Assembly: GCA_017163975.1 (NCBI GenBank)
Contig: JAFFSR010000218.1
Span: 248,001-312,000 of the forward strand
Reading direction: 5' to 3'
DNA: 64,000 nt
DNA from: Anastatus disparis
Taxonomy: Eukaryota > Arthropoda > Insecta > Hymenoptera > Eupelmidae
A program made the position numbers and the translations under genes. The notes beneath the pieces were generated by a model. It was not told where the DNA came from. It made no database searches and was given only the letters and a program-made list of their open reading frames with translations. Positions 51,515-63,232 of this stretch are shown here, piece after piece; position 1 is the first letter of the stretch, and each line of letters opens with the position of its first letter.

Positions 51515-51689
51515 TTTTAATTTTTTTTTCGACTTATGCTTGTTTGCAATAAGAAGTGAACTATAATTCGAATAAGAATTTTTCAGTTTATATATTACTA
51601 CCAAGCAGGCTATGATATGCATTATCACGATTAGAAAACGTGTTCAAATATATATTTAAAAAAATTAATATATTATTAAATTCACAAGG

Positions 51690-53215
51690 CAAATTATGCT
51701 ATCTCCTTCACTTCTCTCTCATGAACTGCCACTTTGACGTAGTGTAGGGTCGACTGAGCATGTGAGATTCTTAGGGATGCGCAATTCGGCATGTTAGAGT
51801 GGGTATTTAGATTGTGGATGTGCATAAGAAAGTGAATGAACACGGCTTATATCAATGGAGATCCAAATGGATGGGAGTGTTTGGGATGTACTTAAATCGT
51901 CGGAATGTATGAGAGTATAAAAGGTCGGTGTTCCCTATTAACGAGACCTCCATGAATCAAAAGCCATCTTATATGAACGGATCAAGCTTGAAGTGTAGAA
52001 TCACGTAGAACGACTTAAGGGTATAGAATTAGTTAGAGATTGATAGTATCTTCGTGTCTGGATGTAACTGGAGTGCCTGTAGAAATGTAAAAGATTCCAC
52101 CTAGTTATGAAAGCTTGATAATAATAGACACGGCAAGGGGCTGTGGATCCCTACCTAAAATGGTTTGTTTTAGGTTTCCAGAGAAGTAGGTTAAGCCTTG
52201 GCTTACTTTTATTTATCTGTTTAAGCTACCAAGAATGCTCAGGACTAAGTACGGTCCATGGCCGTTCCTTAGGTGCTGAGCGACTGGGAGTGTTGGACGA
52301 AAGTAAGGGTGTCCCGTCTACTATGAAATTTAATTACTGTGAGCCTGGCTCTATTTAAAGTCGGAAGGCATATATAATCACTTTGGTTGTTGATAAGAAA
52401 GTGCGTATTGAACAGTACTTGTCAGAGGCCTTGTTACTTTGTGCGAATACGGTCTGTCAAGCATCTTTCAGAACTGTTTGAAAGTTGGTTGAATTCTGGA
52501 GTACCCAAGGATAGGCCTTAATTCCTTCGATATACCTGTTCTCAACTACAGTCACCCGACTTTTTGCGTACGATGAGTCAAATTAACACATTTGCATGGA
52601 TGATCTAAATAAAGAGAAAACTAACTGCATTACACAGAATGTGACAGAAGGAGCACGATCGATTTAAAAATGGCTCCATGTATCTCTTTTTGTCATGCCT
52701 GTTTACTCACCAGCAATACACTTAGATAATACAGTTGGCAGCGTATTTACAGTTACATGAGGGTGAAGGAGTGTTGGTCATTACACCAATTGGAATACAG
52801 AGCGTAACGTGCCTAATACTTTATAAAATGCAGTAGAAGTGCTGGTTCTTTCTATACCTCCTCTTTTTGGCAGAGAGAACTTATTCTCAAAATCGAATGG
52901 AAACAAAAGAGCACGTAAGTGGATATCAGGCACCCTGCGGAGGTAGAGAAGAAAGACGGCAAAGAATGCAGCCAGCTCCGCAGAACCAGTCGCACTGGTT
53001 GCGGGGCCTAGTCCCTACTCTTTCAAATCACCATTGTCACAGATAAGTAAGACCTTGGGTAAGGTAAAAAGCATCTGAAGGGAATCTCGCTAGAAGACGA
53101 GATCACAAGAGAGTTGAAACAGCAATAAACTCAAAGCTGCCGACTCTACGTCCACAGGAAGGTGTGAAACTCAAGATGGAAGGAGTTAAAATGCTTCAAA
53201 ACATTGATATTTAAT
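51690..53215. other. GC-richer decayed repeat between copies 2 and 3
   Basis: About 1.5 kb clearly richer in G and C than its flanks, with sharp edges, ending in a short tandem repeat (atcaatattttatcaataaa, 53205-53275). No frame is open for long. A weak RNase H-like word (NGSSLK near 51977) hints at a dead non-LTR element, but I cannot confirm it. Confidence 0.4.
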
Positions 53216-53278
53216 AAAATATCAATATTTTATCAATAAAATATCAATATTTTATCAATAAAATATCAATATTTTATA
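53205..53278. repeat. AT-rich tandem repeat, ~20 bp
   Basis: Three to four copies of aaaatatcaatattttatca directly at the 3' edge of the decayed GC-richer block, possibly its terminal repeat tail. Confidence 0.7.
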
Positions 53279-54675
53279 AAAAATTTTAACAATTCATTCA
53301 ATTTTATAAATTTCTAATTTAGCAAGAATAAAGTACTTTACTTAATTTTAAAGGTCACATATATATTAGCTTTTGGCCCGCTTTTTGAGTTAATAAAGTG
53401 GCCATTATTGTTGAGGTAGTAATAAAATTCTATTTCGTAACAATGACTTGAAAAATGATCATGAAAAGTAAGATTATTTTAGAAAATATTTTTAAAGTAT
53501 AAATAATATAAATTATTCTTATAAAAAGTTACGTACATTTTAGAATTGGCTAAGAGTTATAATAATTTGAAAAAGCTAGGTGTTCTTGTTTTTTTTGGTC
53601 ATGTCCAAACATTGTAAATCATTGTAGCAATTTTTTTAAAATTGCTAATGTTGATTATTTAACAACTAGTTTTCTTGACAAAAAGTATTGCAAAAGTTAT
53701 GTTATATAATGGTTACTTTTTGTAAATTGCTTTAATGATTAACTTTTTTATACAAATTGTAAGTTCTTTATATATTGTTATGTATAATATGCATCTTATT
53801 ATATTCTTTTATAATTGAAAGTTTATCGATGTATTTTTGATGAGCTTGAAAAGAATCATCTGTCGAAATGTCGCTAACTGAATAAATAATTTTCTTGCCG
53901 AACCGAAACGGAGTCAGTTTCCTTTCCATTATATGCGAATTGTCTTTTCATGGAGCTATATAACCTTATTTAAATGTTTATACCATTATTTTTAATATGA
54001 TGGTTCAATCATAGACTGTACAACAATCAACGGCGAAATGTTATTTTGATTATCATTAAATGAAATAAAAATTCATTTTTTCAGGTATAAATAAAAATAT
54101 ATTAATATGTTTATTTTGCTCAATAATGTGTCTTTATTTCAACAAACATAATTTATTATACATAATATACGTAATTTTTGACTGTCCATATTATTTAGAA
54201 ATGTATCAGATGTTTCACTTCTTTTAAATTATTTTGTTGTGACAAAAAGGCGTTGTCAGATGAAGGATGATGTAGTACCTGCAATAGATTAAATAAGAAT
54301 TATAATTATTTTATATTTAATTGTAGAAGTATTAGTTTACATTGTCAATCACATGAATAAGGAAAAAAATTGTGAAATCGTTATTACGTATTGGATGGAT
54401 TTCTCAGTAATAATATATAAAAATAAAATTTGCTATAATTTAAATTTAAAAAAATAATAAAACTCGAAATTTATAGAAAATAGCTTTGCAAATTGAAGCT
54501 GACTTTTTTAGTTTAATTTTCTTATTTTGGGACTCGCTTGAGGTTTATTGTCAAGATATCACGCTTTAACAATTTAATTTTAAATATAAATATTGATAAT
54601 TTACATAAGTTTTGGTGTACCTATTTTTCAGTTGCATCTGACTCGCCCTTATACATTTTTATCGTTGATTATCAT

Positions 54676-55420
54676 TTAGACCGCCAACTTCTTCCTCCTC
54701 TTTATTGTTGCTTCAGTAGTAGCGACACCTATATAAATTAATTAATAAAAGTATAATTAATGTGGTTTAAATTTGTGAATTAAAATTAATATAATTACAA
54801 TTTATGTATTGACAATATACTTTTTTTGGAAATTTAACTAAAATTTAGTAAAATTAATTAAATTATTTTAAAATCAAATTTTTTAATGAATCATAGCTTG
54901 TTTTCACGATAAAAAGTATAAAAAGTTATGAAAATTGAACATTTGTAAAGACGATAAATCAAAATATATCAGAATTTAATCTTTAGCGTTTTTCTAAAAT
55001 AAAGTTATTGTTTTAGTAACGATAACTATTTCCTATTTGACAAAGTAATCAAAATTTTCAAAAATTAACTTGGGTGTAAATCATTATTAGAAATAAATAT
55101 CAAATATTATTTATGTACTTTTATAAAAATGCATATTCACATAGATTTAAAAATGTTGTAATTGATGTACGCAAAATTGCTGTATTTATTAATTGATCAT
55201 TCATTTAAACAAATTAATTAATAAATAATATTTTAACATCTTTTAAAATATTTGAAAGAAAAAAAATTTTATACAACTAAATAAAATTCTTTTTTTCTCT
55301 TTCTTAATAGAATATTATATAAAAAAAGTTGTTATTTTTCTAATGATATAAACAATAAACATAAATACCTTGAAGAAGGATAACGGCCAATGATAGAACG
55401 ATTGCTAAGTAAACCTTCAT
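54676..55420 (-). CDS. Small secreted basic peptide, copy 3
   Basis: Exons 55369-55420 and 54676-54728 encode 34 residues. The signal peptide differs from the other copies by one residue (MKVYLAIVLSLAVILLQ); the mature part is the same as copy 2 (GVATTEATIKRRKKLAV). Intron 640 bp. TATA-like tttatata at 55491-55498; polyadenylation tttatt at 54133-54138. The 3' UTR holds the 342-bp intron-like insertion (54279-54620). Confidence 0.67.
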
Positions 55421-55569
55421 TGTTGATTTGTTTTCGACTTACGCTTGTATGCAATAAGAAGTGAACTGCTATTCGGATAGAAATTTTCACTTTATATATT
55501 ACTTTCAAGCAAGCTCTAATATGCCTCGCCACGATTAGAAAACGTGTTCTGATATATATTTTTAATAAT

Positions 55570-57060
55570 TAAAATATTTTTAAATTTACAAGGCAAATCA
55601 TACTATTTAATTTCAAAAGATTCTAAAAATGGCAATATCTTTTTATGACCTAGATAAATGATGCTAAATAATTCTTTTAAATTATGCATTGACTTAAGGA
55701 AAAAAATAGTAATTCTTTGAACTGAAATTTTAAGTCTATACATTATTTTATTATTATAATAACATTCGTGCAGTTTTATATTGAATATGCTTTATTTTAA
55801 TTATTTACTAAAATACTGAGATTCGATGATAGCGATATTATATTCACAAAATGTGAACGTTGGATACCGCATTGTGGAAAAGCGTAGTAATGTTTCGTTT
55901 CCATTTTTATGTCCTGGCGTTTCTATTATTAAAACGTTTTCATTATTATAAAAGCTAAAAGTAAAGCTGTACATGTATTATAGATTACAATCATATTAAA
56001 GTTTGTAGAAGTTTTTTTTGTATAATAAAAAAATCTTTTTTTGTTGTAATTTTTATTAATTCTAAGTGATCTTGATACTATTTCACAAACATTAATAAAT
56101 ATTGTTCATTAATCAAATGTAATTAATCATTAACACTTTAAAATTTTTTTAATTGTATTAACTCTACGATGATATTTAACAAAAAATTATTTTTTTAAAT
56201 GTAATTTATAAAAATTTTTTTTACTCGTTTAATTAAAAATTATTACTAATTTTTCATTTTCCTAAAAAAATTTTTTTCCCGAAACTTAATGGTTACTAAA
56301 TATATATATTCTAGACTAAAAATGAAACATTTTTTCTTTAATATAAAATTTCCTATCTTTCTTAGTTTATGAGATAATCATGATTGAAAAAATAGGTCTT
56401 TTTTCCTATTTTTTTAGCTTATTTTAAAGAGGACTATTAGAGTTTTAAAGCCCATTTGGTTTTTTTTTTCAATATCATAATTTCCATAAAAATGGTATTC
56501 TCTCTTATATGGACAAAAAAAATGAGTAAAAAATTTTTTTTTATATTGCTATAAGCAATTAGGAAATGACTTTTTTCATACCGGACTTACTTTATTTCAA
56601 AGATTTTTGACCAATCTTTCAAACACTTTTTGGATTTTGAAATGGAAACTTTTTACTTTAATAAATTTTAGGGTGGGCAAAAGCAATTGACGGGTAGTGT
56701 ATATTAGGTTGAAAATTTGCAATTTTGTTTATAAATTAAAAAATATTTATGCAATTCTAAAGATTTTAAATGTAATGAATTATCGATTTTAGTAAATAAT
56801 TAATGTCTTTTGCATCCTTATCACATAATATTATCATGAAAGTATTAACTATGTTTCAAAATATGACCTTTATCGATTTATTGACCAATGTAATTCGTTA
56901 CTATTTTTAAAAAAATATATTTTTACGATAGTCCCATTATAATTTTATAAGGAAAATATAATAAATTGGTTCAAAATTCAGTAAAATTAACTTGACCACT
57001 TATATTTAAAAAATTACTCTTCTAGAAAAAGATTTCTTGTAATAAGTTTTAAGTTTTTCT
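55570..57060. other. Gene-free; possible Tc1-like end
   Basis: No gene. Read on the minus strand, 56660-56702 begins tacactacccgtcaattgct, resembling the terminus of a Tc1-like transposon, but no partner end was found. Confidence 0.35.
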
Positions 57061-57107
57061 TTTAAATAAACTTGGATAATTAATAACCCAATTGTCTTCA
57101 GTTCAAA

Positions 57108-57460
57108 ATGAATATGAAATCATTAAATATTATGTTATTAATTGATTTGATTTTATAAGATATAAGAAATCTAAAAATCAAGCAAATCAATTTTTTCATA
57201 TCAAGACCAAAAGTAATAAACCCTACATCAGCACTTATTGTTAAACAAAATGTGAATATATTTCAATCTTATGTTCTTTACATAAAAGATGGTTTTCAAA
57301 ATAGGAAAAATGAGTATTTTCAAAAAATTTTAAGATTTAAACAACAATATACACCGTCAAATATTATGTTTACTGATGGTACTAATTTTACCGAAAATTT
57401 ATGGATGATGGATGACTACATGTGGGTTATTACGAAAGCTTATTTTATCTCCTTGTAAGA
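57108..57460 (+). pseudogene. Truncated ionotropic-receptor pseudogene
   Basis: The first 16 codons (MNMKSLNIMLLIDLIL) match the start of the intact IR at 61.3 kb (MNIKLLNLILLIDLVI) and then hit a stop. About 60 bases are missing, and a further open piece (57252-57458) resembles residues around 70-130 of that IR (NIFQS, DGTNFTENLW against DGSNFTENYV). Homology ends just before the LTR at 57487, and the remaining ~500 codons are absent. The relic shows that a second IR once lay here in the same orientation. Confidence 0.85.
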
Positions 57461-57603
57461 AAATCTACTATTTTCTTAAAACATATTGCGACGATGCTAT
57501 TTCAAGCATCGCGCTTAAACCGGGTTCCGCGCTCAACCGCTACGAGGCGTTACTCCCGCAATGGGAATAGCGCGCTCCAGAGCATATAAGTCGGCAAGAC
57601 GGC

Positions 57604-57616
57604 CGGCTAAAACGGA
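57604..57616 (+). repeat. LINE target-site duplication (left)
   Basis: cggctaaaacgga, repeated exactly at 59290-59302 after the poly-A tail. Confidence 0.9.
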
Positions 57617-59289
57617 TTTCAATTTTCTGACGCCGAATTCCAACACACTTCTCCCCATGAAATCTCGAAAATCATTCGCTCCCTAAAAAATAGAAAAGCT
57701 CCTGGCTCTGACGGCATTGGAAACGGAGTCCTCAAAATTCTTCCCCGTAAACACATTGTCGCTATTACCAACATTGTCAATGCAATGTTGAGATTACGAT
57801 ACTTTCCCAAAGCTTGGAAAGAAGCAATAGTTATCTTAATTCCTAAACCCGGTAAGCCCTTAAGCTCTGCATCTAGCTATCGACCCATCAGTCTACTCTC
57901 CTCCTTAAGTAAAATCGCTGAACAGGTCATACGCTGTCGTATTGACCAATTCGTCGACGAAAAAAGTATCGTCCCCGAATTTCAACATGGTTTCCGTAGG
58001 AAACATGGTTCAGTTCACCAATTCCTCCGTGTGTCGGAGTTCATAGCCGATAACCTCAATAAGAGAAAACATACCAGCATGCTTTTGCTAGATGTAAAAC
58101 AAGCCTTCGACAGAGTCTGGCACGAAGGTCTGATCTACAAACTCATTAAACTAGAATTTCCACACTACCTCATAGGCATCATCAAATCCTATCTCACAGA
58201 CAGGACCATTCGGGTCCGTGTGGGTAAGTCTCTCTTCTCCCAGACCCATAACTGCAGGGGTTCCCCAAGGTTCAAAAATCTCTCCTCCTCTCTTTAATAT
58301 ATTCTCTTACGACTACCCCAAGGACAATAAAGTTCTAGTTACTCAATATGCCGACGACTCAGCCCTCATTTATACTTCAAAAGTTATCACTCATTGCTCC
58401 TCCGTACTAAACAAATTCACCCCAGAAGTGGTAAGATGGTACCACACTTGGAGAGCAGCAATCAACGAATCCAAATCTGTTGCCATATTCTTCTCTCGAC
58501 GAAATCGTACTCCTTCAAATCTCCTAGTTAACAACCATCGTGTTGACTGGAGTTCTTCAGCCAAATACCTAGGTGTTACCTTCAATCGTAAACTCACATG
58601 GCAAAAACAAATCGATTCAGTCCGAGCCAAATGCCAAGGTGCTTATGCTGCCTTAAAGCCTTTCTTCAATAATAAATCACTAACTAAGAAAACAAAAGCC
58701 CGCGCTTTTAATGCCATTATCCGCAGTATTTGCACTTACGCGATCCCAATTTGGGGATCCGCAAACCCTAACCGTATAGCTAAACTCCAAGGCACCTACA
58801 TGCGCCTCCTGCGTTCCTCTCTTCAGATCCCCTGGTTTATTCGTAATAATCAATTCTTAAAAGAAACTGGTATCGACTCAATTCCAGAAGCAGCGAACAA
58901 ACACGCTGCGAATCTCCGTCTCTCTATCTCTAAACACAGCAATCCTAGCATAAAATTTCTTGTAAATTACCGTCGTAAATCCAACGATCGATTCAGAAGG
59001 CCATGCTCTCTGATTCGATCTCCATAACCCTTCTTCACTAACTGACTTTAAACGGTCTATTTTCGTGTTTCGCAATTTGCGCGAGTGCCATACAGCCCCC
59101 GCTGTATGAGCCACCGTTGTCTCTCAATTTTCTTCTTCTCAAGGTTCATAACCATTTTGGTTGGTAACATACGGGGAGGCGGTTTTAGTCGGTAGGCACC
59201 TGCGGGTGAATCCGACACTACCCCTACGGGGGTGTCTTTTGAAGATTTCCCCTCCTCGACCCTTCAAACAAAAAAAAAAAAAAAAAAAA
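57617..59289 (+). mobile_element. 5'-truncated jockey-like LINE
   Basis: Non-LTR retrotransposon insertion bounded by a 13-bp target duplication and ending in about 20 A. It retains part of the reverse transcriptase ORF and a GC-rich 3' UTR; the 5' part with the endonuclease is missing, as is usual after incomplete reverse transcription. The clean duplication and poly-A suggest a fairly recent insertion. Confidence 0.92.
57650..59027 (+). pseudogene. Reverse transcriptase fragment of jockey-clade LINE
   Basis: The frame from about 57650 contains RKAPGSDG, then YRPISLLSSLSKIAE (from 57785 on), HGFRRKHG and LLLDVKQAFDRVWHEGL, the fingers and first catalytic aspartate of RT. Near 58245 a one-base shift moves the reading to a second frame with GVPQGSKISPPLFNIF, the catalytic QYADD, and a jockey-like C-terminal part (LKETGIDSIPEA). 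The frameshift and 5' truncation make it non-autonomous. Confidence 0.92.
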
Positions 59290-59302
59290 CGGCTAAAACG
59301 GA
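59290..59302 (+). repeat. LINE target-site duplication (right)
   Basis: cggctaaaacgga following the poly-A tail; identical to 57604-57616. Confidence 0.9.
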
Positions 59303-60539
59303 CTCTCTCCCCTCTCCCTATGTAGAGAAGTTATGCTTTACATAGTGAGAGCTCACCTACGTGTTTCAATGTGTATAAGGGGGATTCCTATACACATTGC
59401 AGACCGTTCTTACCTGGGCTTAGCTTGACTAAGTTTTCCATCTATTCCCAGTAACTATGCATAAGGGGGTTTCCTATGCATAGTTTCCTATCTCTTACCT
59501 CCACCTTTTCGGTCGAGGTAGTTCCTCCGCCAGCCGATGGAGTTTCCGCGACTAGCTCATCCTCTCCTTGTCTACCCTGAGGCTTGGAGGTAGCATTATC
59601 ATGTCTTCCTGCGACACGGACCTACTTCCAGCCTATACCGGGTGGCATCGAGACACTGCTCGTATTATCTGCCGTCGGTAAAGTAGATTCCGACCGTAAC
59701 CGCCGTCGATAATACTGAAGCCTGTAAATAGTTTATTTTCTTTTATCCTAGTTTGTAACCGATACCGTTCGGAATTTATTATTAAATATAATCTTTGTTA
59801 AGCCGCGTCGCCAGTAAAAATGAAACCGACCGCTCAAACATATAATTTAACCTTAGTTTTGCGTGCCGCCGTTTCCGGCCAATTTTTCGTGATTACCATT
59901 TGGTTAAGTAACCTTGTATTAGTTTTAAGTTAACTCAATAAATGCAAAGAATGTTTATTGTGAAAAATATAAGATGCACGACTCATACTCATTTACCAGT
60001 TCCGCTAAACCTCTCCTGTAAATCCGCCCCGTCGTTTACCACCTTGCTTATTTCATTTATTTAATTATTATTTAAACGCAATAGTAAATTTCTTTTTCCT
60101 TTAATTACAGTTAACTTTTCATTTTTAAACTCATTTTTATTTTTATTATTAAATTCAGTAATTTCAATTTAGTTTATAAGTTTTGAACTTTGGCTTATTC
60201 GAACCTCCGACCGACCATCTTCCAGTATCAACCCTCAGGTAAAAGTAAAAGTCTGACGCCGCCGACGTCAACGAGTTGTCTACTCCAACCGCCCGAAAAG
60301 CCAAACGTTACAATATTTATTTGACATTTTAATTTAATGATTACAATATTTGATTATTGAATTATTGACAATTTATTAAAATTTATAATAAAATATATAA
60401 AATTTAAAAAATACAAATTTAAATTCACCACAGTTACTTTAAACTTAATGCTTTAAAGATTTTATTTATAAAAATAAATATACTTCAATTGAGCCCGCTT
60501 TATTGCAGTTAATAAAGTGGTCACAGTTGGGGTAGGAAT

Positions 60540-60671
60540 AAAGTAAAATATGCAACACTAGAGAAAAGTCAATTTCTCCCTCGGGAATTTACTCCCCTCG
60601 CTACGCTCAGGTCGCAAACTTCTCCTCGGGAGAAATATACGACTTTACTCTCTAGTTGCATAATGTACTAT
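60540..60671. repeat. Inverted-repeat element (MITE-like)
   Basis: Arms of about 45 bp pair (gcaacactagagaaaagtc with the complement of gactttactctctagttgc) around a CpG-rich centre (cccctcgctacgctcagg). The centre resembles that of the 24.5-kb element (ccctcgcttcactcgggcg), suggesting one family. Confidence 0.55.
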
Positions 60672-61336
60672 TATACCCCGGGAGTCAAATAATCATATTA
60701 AAGTTACGATCTTACGGTTCAAGTAATATGAAAAAATTTCATTAGTAAGGGTCACATAAATTTAAATAATATTAACCATAAATAAATTTTTGATGAAATT
60801 ATAAAAACTAATTTTCATTCTCAAAGCATAAGGTTCGGAATTCGCAAGTTCATTCATTATAGAATACTTATAAAATTTTCAACATGACGAATATAATGAA
60901 TTGAAATGATTGATTTTAATGAATAATTGATGTTTAAAAATACAATTTTAAATGTGACCTCAATGAATTTATTGATTGGGCAATACATTACTTTTTACAT
61001 AACTATGTTCTCAATAGTTGCATTGTAATCTTATAGGTAAAATGCGAAAAATTTATTCAAATTTAGTTAATAAGAAATATTTTTAAAAAGTAATACCAAC
61101 AAATTTCATTTTATATTAAGTACTTCAGTACTTAATTGTTTTTATTATAACAGAAAACAACATTTGATCTTGTGCAATTTTGATACATTTCTTTAATTAA
61201 GATTATCTTAAGTTAATAAATTATATGTAAAGATTTCTGATGAAAGACTTTTTATGATTGGTTTCAAACTATGATTTAAAATATCTTTAATAATTTATAA
61301 TCAAATCCTTCCAACATCAACTAAATTTAATTTAAA
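60672..61336. other. Upstream flank of the intact IR
   Basis: AT-rich, no gene. The 25 bases before the IR start resemble those before the IR pseudogene start codon. Confidence 0.45.
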
Positions 61337-63232
61337 ATGAATATCAAATTATTAAATCTAATATTATTGATTGATTTAGTAATTTTTTGGGAAGTAAATA
61401 GTGTTAACGAGATTGGGTGGTTAAAGTATACAATACAACATATGAAAGATTTGCAAATAAAGCAGGTTAACTTTTTAATACCAGAATCAAAAATAATAAC
61501 CTCTATATCTTCTCTTATTGTTAAAGAGATAACTAATATATTTCAATCTCACATTATTAATATAAAAAATCCTGGTGAAATTAAGATAAAACAATCTTTA
61601 AAAAAAATGCTAAGGAGTAAAGAACAACATTCACCATTAAATATTATTCTTACTGATGGTTCAAACTTTACCGAAAATTACGTGTCATTTATTAACCACG
61701 ACTGGGTTTTACAAGACGTTGTGGAAGAAATCCCTGATGCGCGACCGTACATTTTGATAATTTTTAAAAATCATCCAAATTGTAAATCTGAGGAGCTTTT
61801 TAAACATTATAACTTAGAGATTATTTTAAAACAATATTGGTGGCAATATTATTTAAATGTCTGTATTGTCGAAATTTTGATTCAAGAAAAAAACCGAGAA
61901 ATGATAAGTGATTTACTTTTTGACTATTCTTACGCTGTGGTACATAATTATAATCCTTTTATCAATGAATATACAAAAAAATTATATTCAGGAAAAATTG
62001 AACTGTTTCCTGATAAGCTGAGAAACTTGTATGGCTATACTCTAAAAGCAACCCTAACTACCCGAAGATTCCTTTTCATAAAGAATAATTTTAAAGGCAG
62101 TAATAAATGGGATGCAATATCTGGTGTTGATGTATCGTTATTTAAAACGATAAGCGAAATAATGAATTTTACTGTTGATTTGCAAATACCAATTGGTTCT
62201 GATAGATCAAACCTGGGACGTGCTATGAATGCATTACATTCTAAAAAAGTGGATTTTCAAATCACATCTGCATGGGGACCTGATTATTCAAAACGATCGA
62301 TTAATATAGTAGTTCCATACTATCTTGATGAAGTAATTTATATTATTAAACAATATGGTTATTATGAAAAACCATTTTCTTGGGATTTTATCTTGACTGT
62401 CAGTGCATTAGTTATTATTTTTATTTTCGTCAATATATGTATTTATTTTCTGCGTTGCGGCTCTAAGTTTCTATCACCGTTTAATTTAATAATGATTACA
62501 ATTGGATTAAATCCAACATCAGTACCACAAAAGGCAAGCGAAAAAATTATATCCTTATGTTTCATTTGTATATCGATTATATTTTCAGCACAATTATTAG
62601 AAAGTTTAATAAATTTGTTTTTGTTGGAGAAAAAATTTTATTTTGTTAAAAATTTGAACGATTTTTTTGAGTTAGACACTGGTTTAATAACTGCAAATGA
62701 TTCAATGCCTTATTTGCGATCAACATGGGAAAATTCAAGAATAAATAAAACCATATTCTTAAGCAAGAATGGTATATCCTGTTATTGGGCGATCATGTTT
62801 TATAATGATGTTAATATATGTGCCATGGAGGAATCTGTAGCGCGTGAGATATTGCAAACACATTCTCAAATAGCGAATGGATGGACAGTAAACATCTTAG
62901 ATAACAAAGCATATCGTTCTGTAAGAGCTTTCTACATGGCTAAAAATTTACCATATCTAACTAGAATAGAAAAAATTATAAAACGACTTTTTGAAAGTGG
63001 CATTATAGATTTTTGGATAAATAAAATTATAAAAATTTTGAGGAGCAATATTCATCGAGGAATAGCAATGATGCATTCATCTAAAATTGAAGAAGGACCG
63101 AATCTAAGTATTATTTTATGCTCTTTAATGATTGCAGGATATTTAATATCAGTTTTTATTTTTACTATTGAAATAATTTTGGCCCGATTAAAATATGCAT
63201 TACTTGGTATATGTGCATTTAGTGGGCATTAA
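61337..63232 (+). CDS. Divergent ionotropic receptor (IR), single exon
   Basis: Ligand-gated ion channel of the chemosensory branch of ionotropic glutamate receptors, acting in the plasma membrane of sensory dendrites. 631 residues, no intron. Signal peptide at about 1-22. S1 ligand-binding lobe begins around LYGYTLKATLTTRRF (near 231) and includes GVDVSLFKTISEIMNFTVDL. M1 is at about 350-372 (FILTVSALVIIFIFVNICI), followed by the pore loop. M2 is at about 404-425 (IISLCFICISIIFSAQ), S2 follows to about 585, and M3 is at about 589-614. Its length suits a divergent IR without the large amino-terminal domain of synaptic receptors. Intronless divergent IRs are common in insects. It does not resemble co-receptors (IR8a, IR25a, IR76b); ligand unknown. 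A truncated paralogue lies 4 kb upstream. Confidence 0.9.
   Translation: MNIKLLNLILLIDLVIFWEVNSVNEIGWLKYTIQHMKDLQIKQVNFLIPESKIITSISSLIVKEITNIFQSHIINIKNPGEIKIKQSLKKMLRSKEQHSPLNIILTDGSNFTENYVSFINHDWVLQDVVEEIPDARPYILIIFKNHPNCKSEELFKHYNLEIILKQYWWQYYLNVCIVEILIQEKNREMISDLLFDYSYAVVHNYNPFINEYTKKLYSGKIELFPDKLRNLYGYTLKATLTTRRFLFIKNNFKGSNKWDAISGVDVSLFKTISEIMNFTVDLQIPIGSDRSNLGRAMNALHSKKVDFQITSAWGPDYSKRSINIVVPYYLDEVIYIIKQYGYYEKPFSWDFILTVSALVIIFIFVNICIYFLRCGSKFLSPFNLIMITIGLNPTSVPQKASEKIISLCFICISIIFSAQLLESLINLFLLEKKFYFVKNLNDFFELDTGLITANDSMPYLRSTWENSRINKTIFLSKNGISCYWAIMFYNDVNICAMEESVAREILQTHSQIANGWTVNILDNKAYRSVRAFYMAKNLPYLTRIEKIIKRLFESGIIDFWINKIIKILRSNIHRGIAMMHSSKIEEGPNLSIILCSLMIAGYLISVFIFTIEIILARLKYALLGICAFSGH

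Larger units (their letters stand above)
57487..60312 (+). mobile_element. Probable solo LTR split by a LINE
   Basis: Starts TG and ends CA (tgcgacgatgct ... aaacgttaca) and is flanked by atat on both sides (57483-57486, 60313-60316), the 4-bp target used by some gypsy-type elements. It has a promoter-like catataag near 57586 and an aataaa near 59939. Without the nested LINE and its duplicated target it is about 1.14 kb. No internal gag/pol was seen, so it is a solo LTR. The boundary call rests on short signals; orientation is taken from the promoter-like and polyadenylation-like words. Confidence 0.6.

Noticed and set aside
52143..52358. 71-codon frame in the GC-richer block
   Set aside because: No family resemblance; flanking frames are closed and the block appears decayed.
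58391..59114. Minus-strand frames opposite the reverse transcriptase
   Set aside because: Antisense shadows of the LINE coding sequence.
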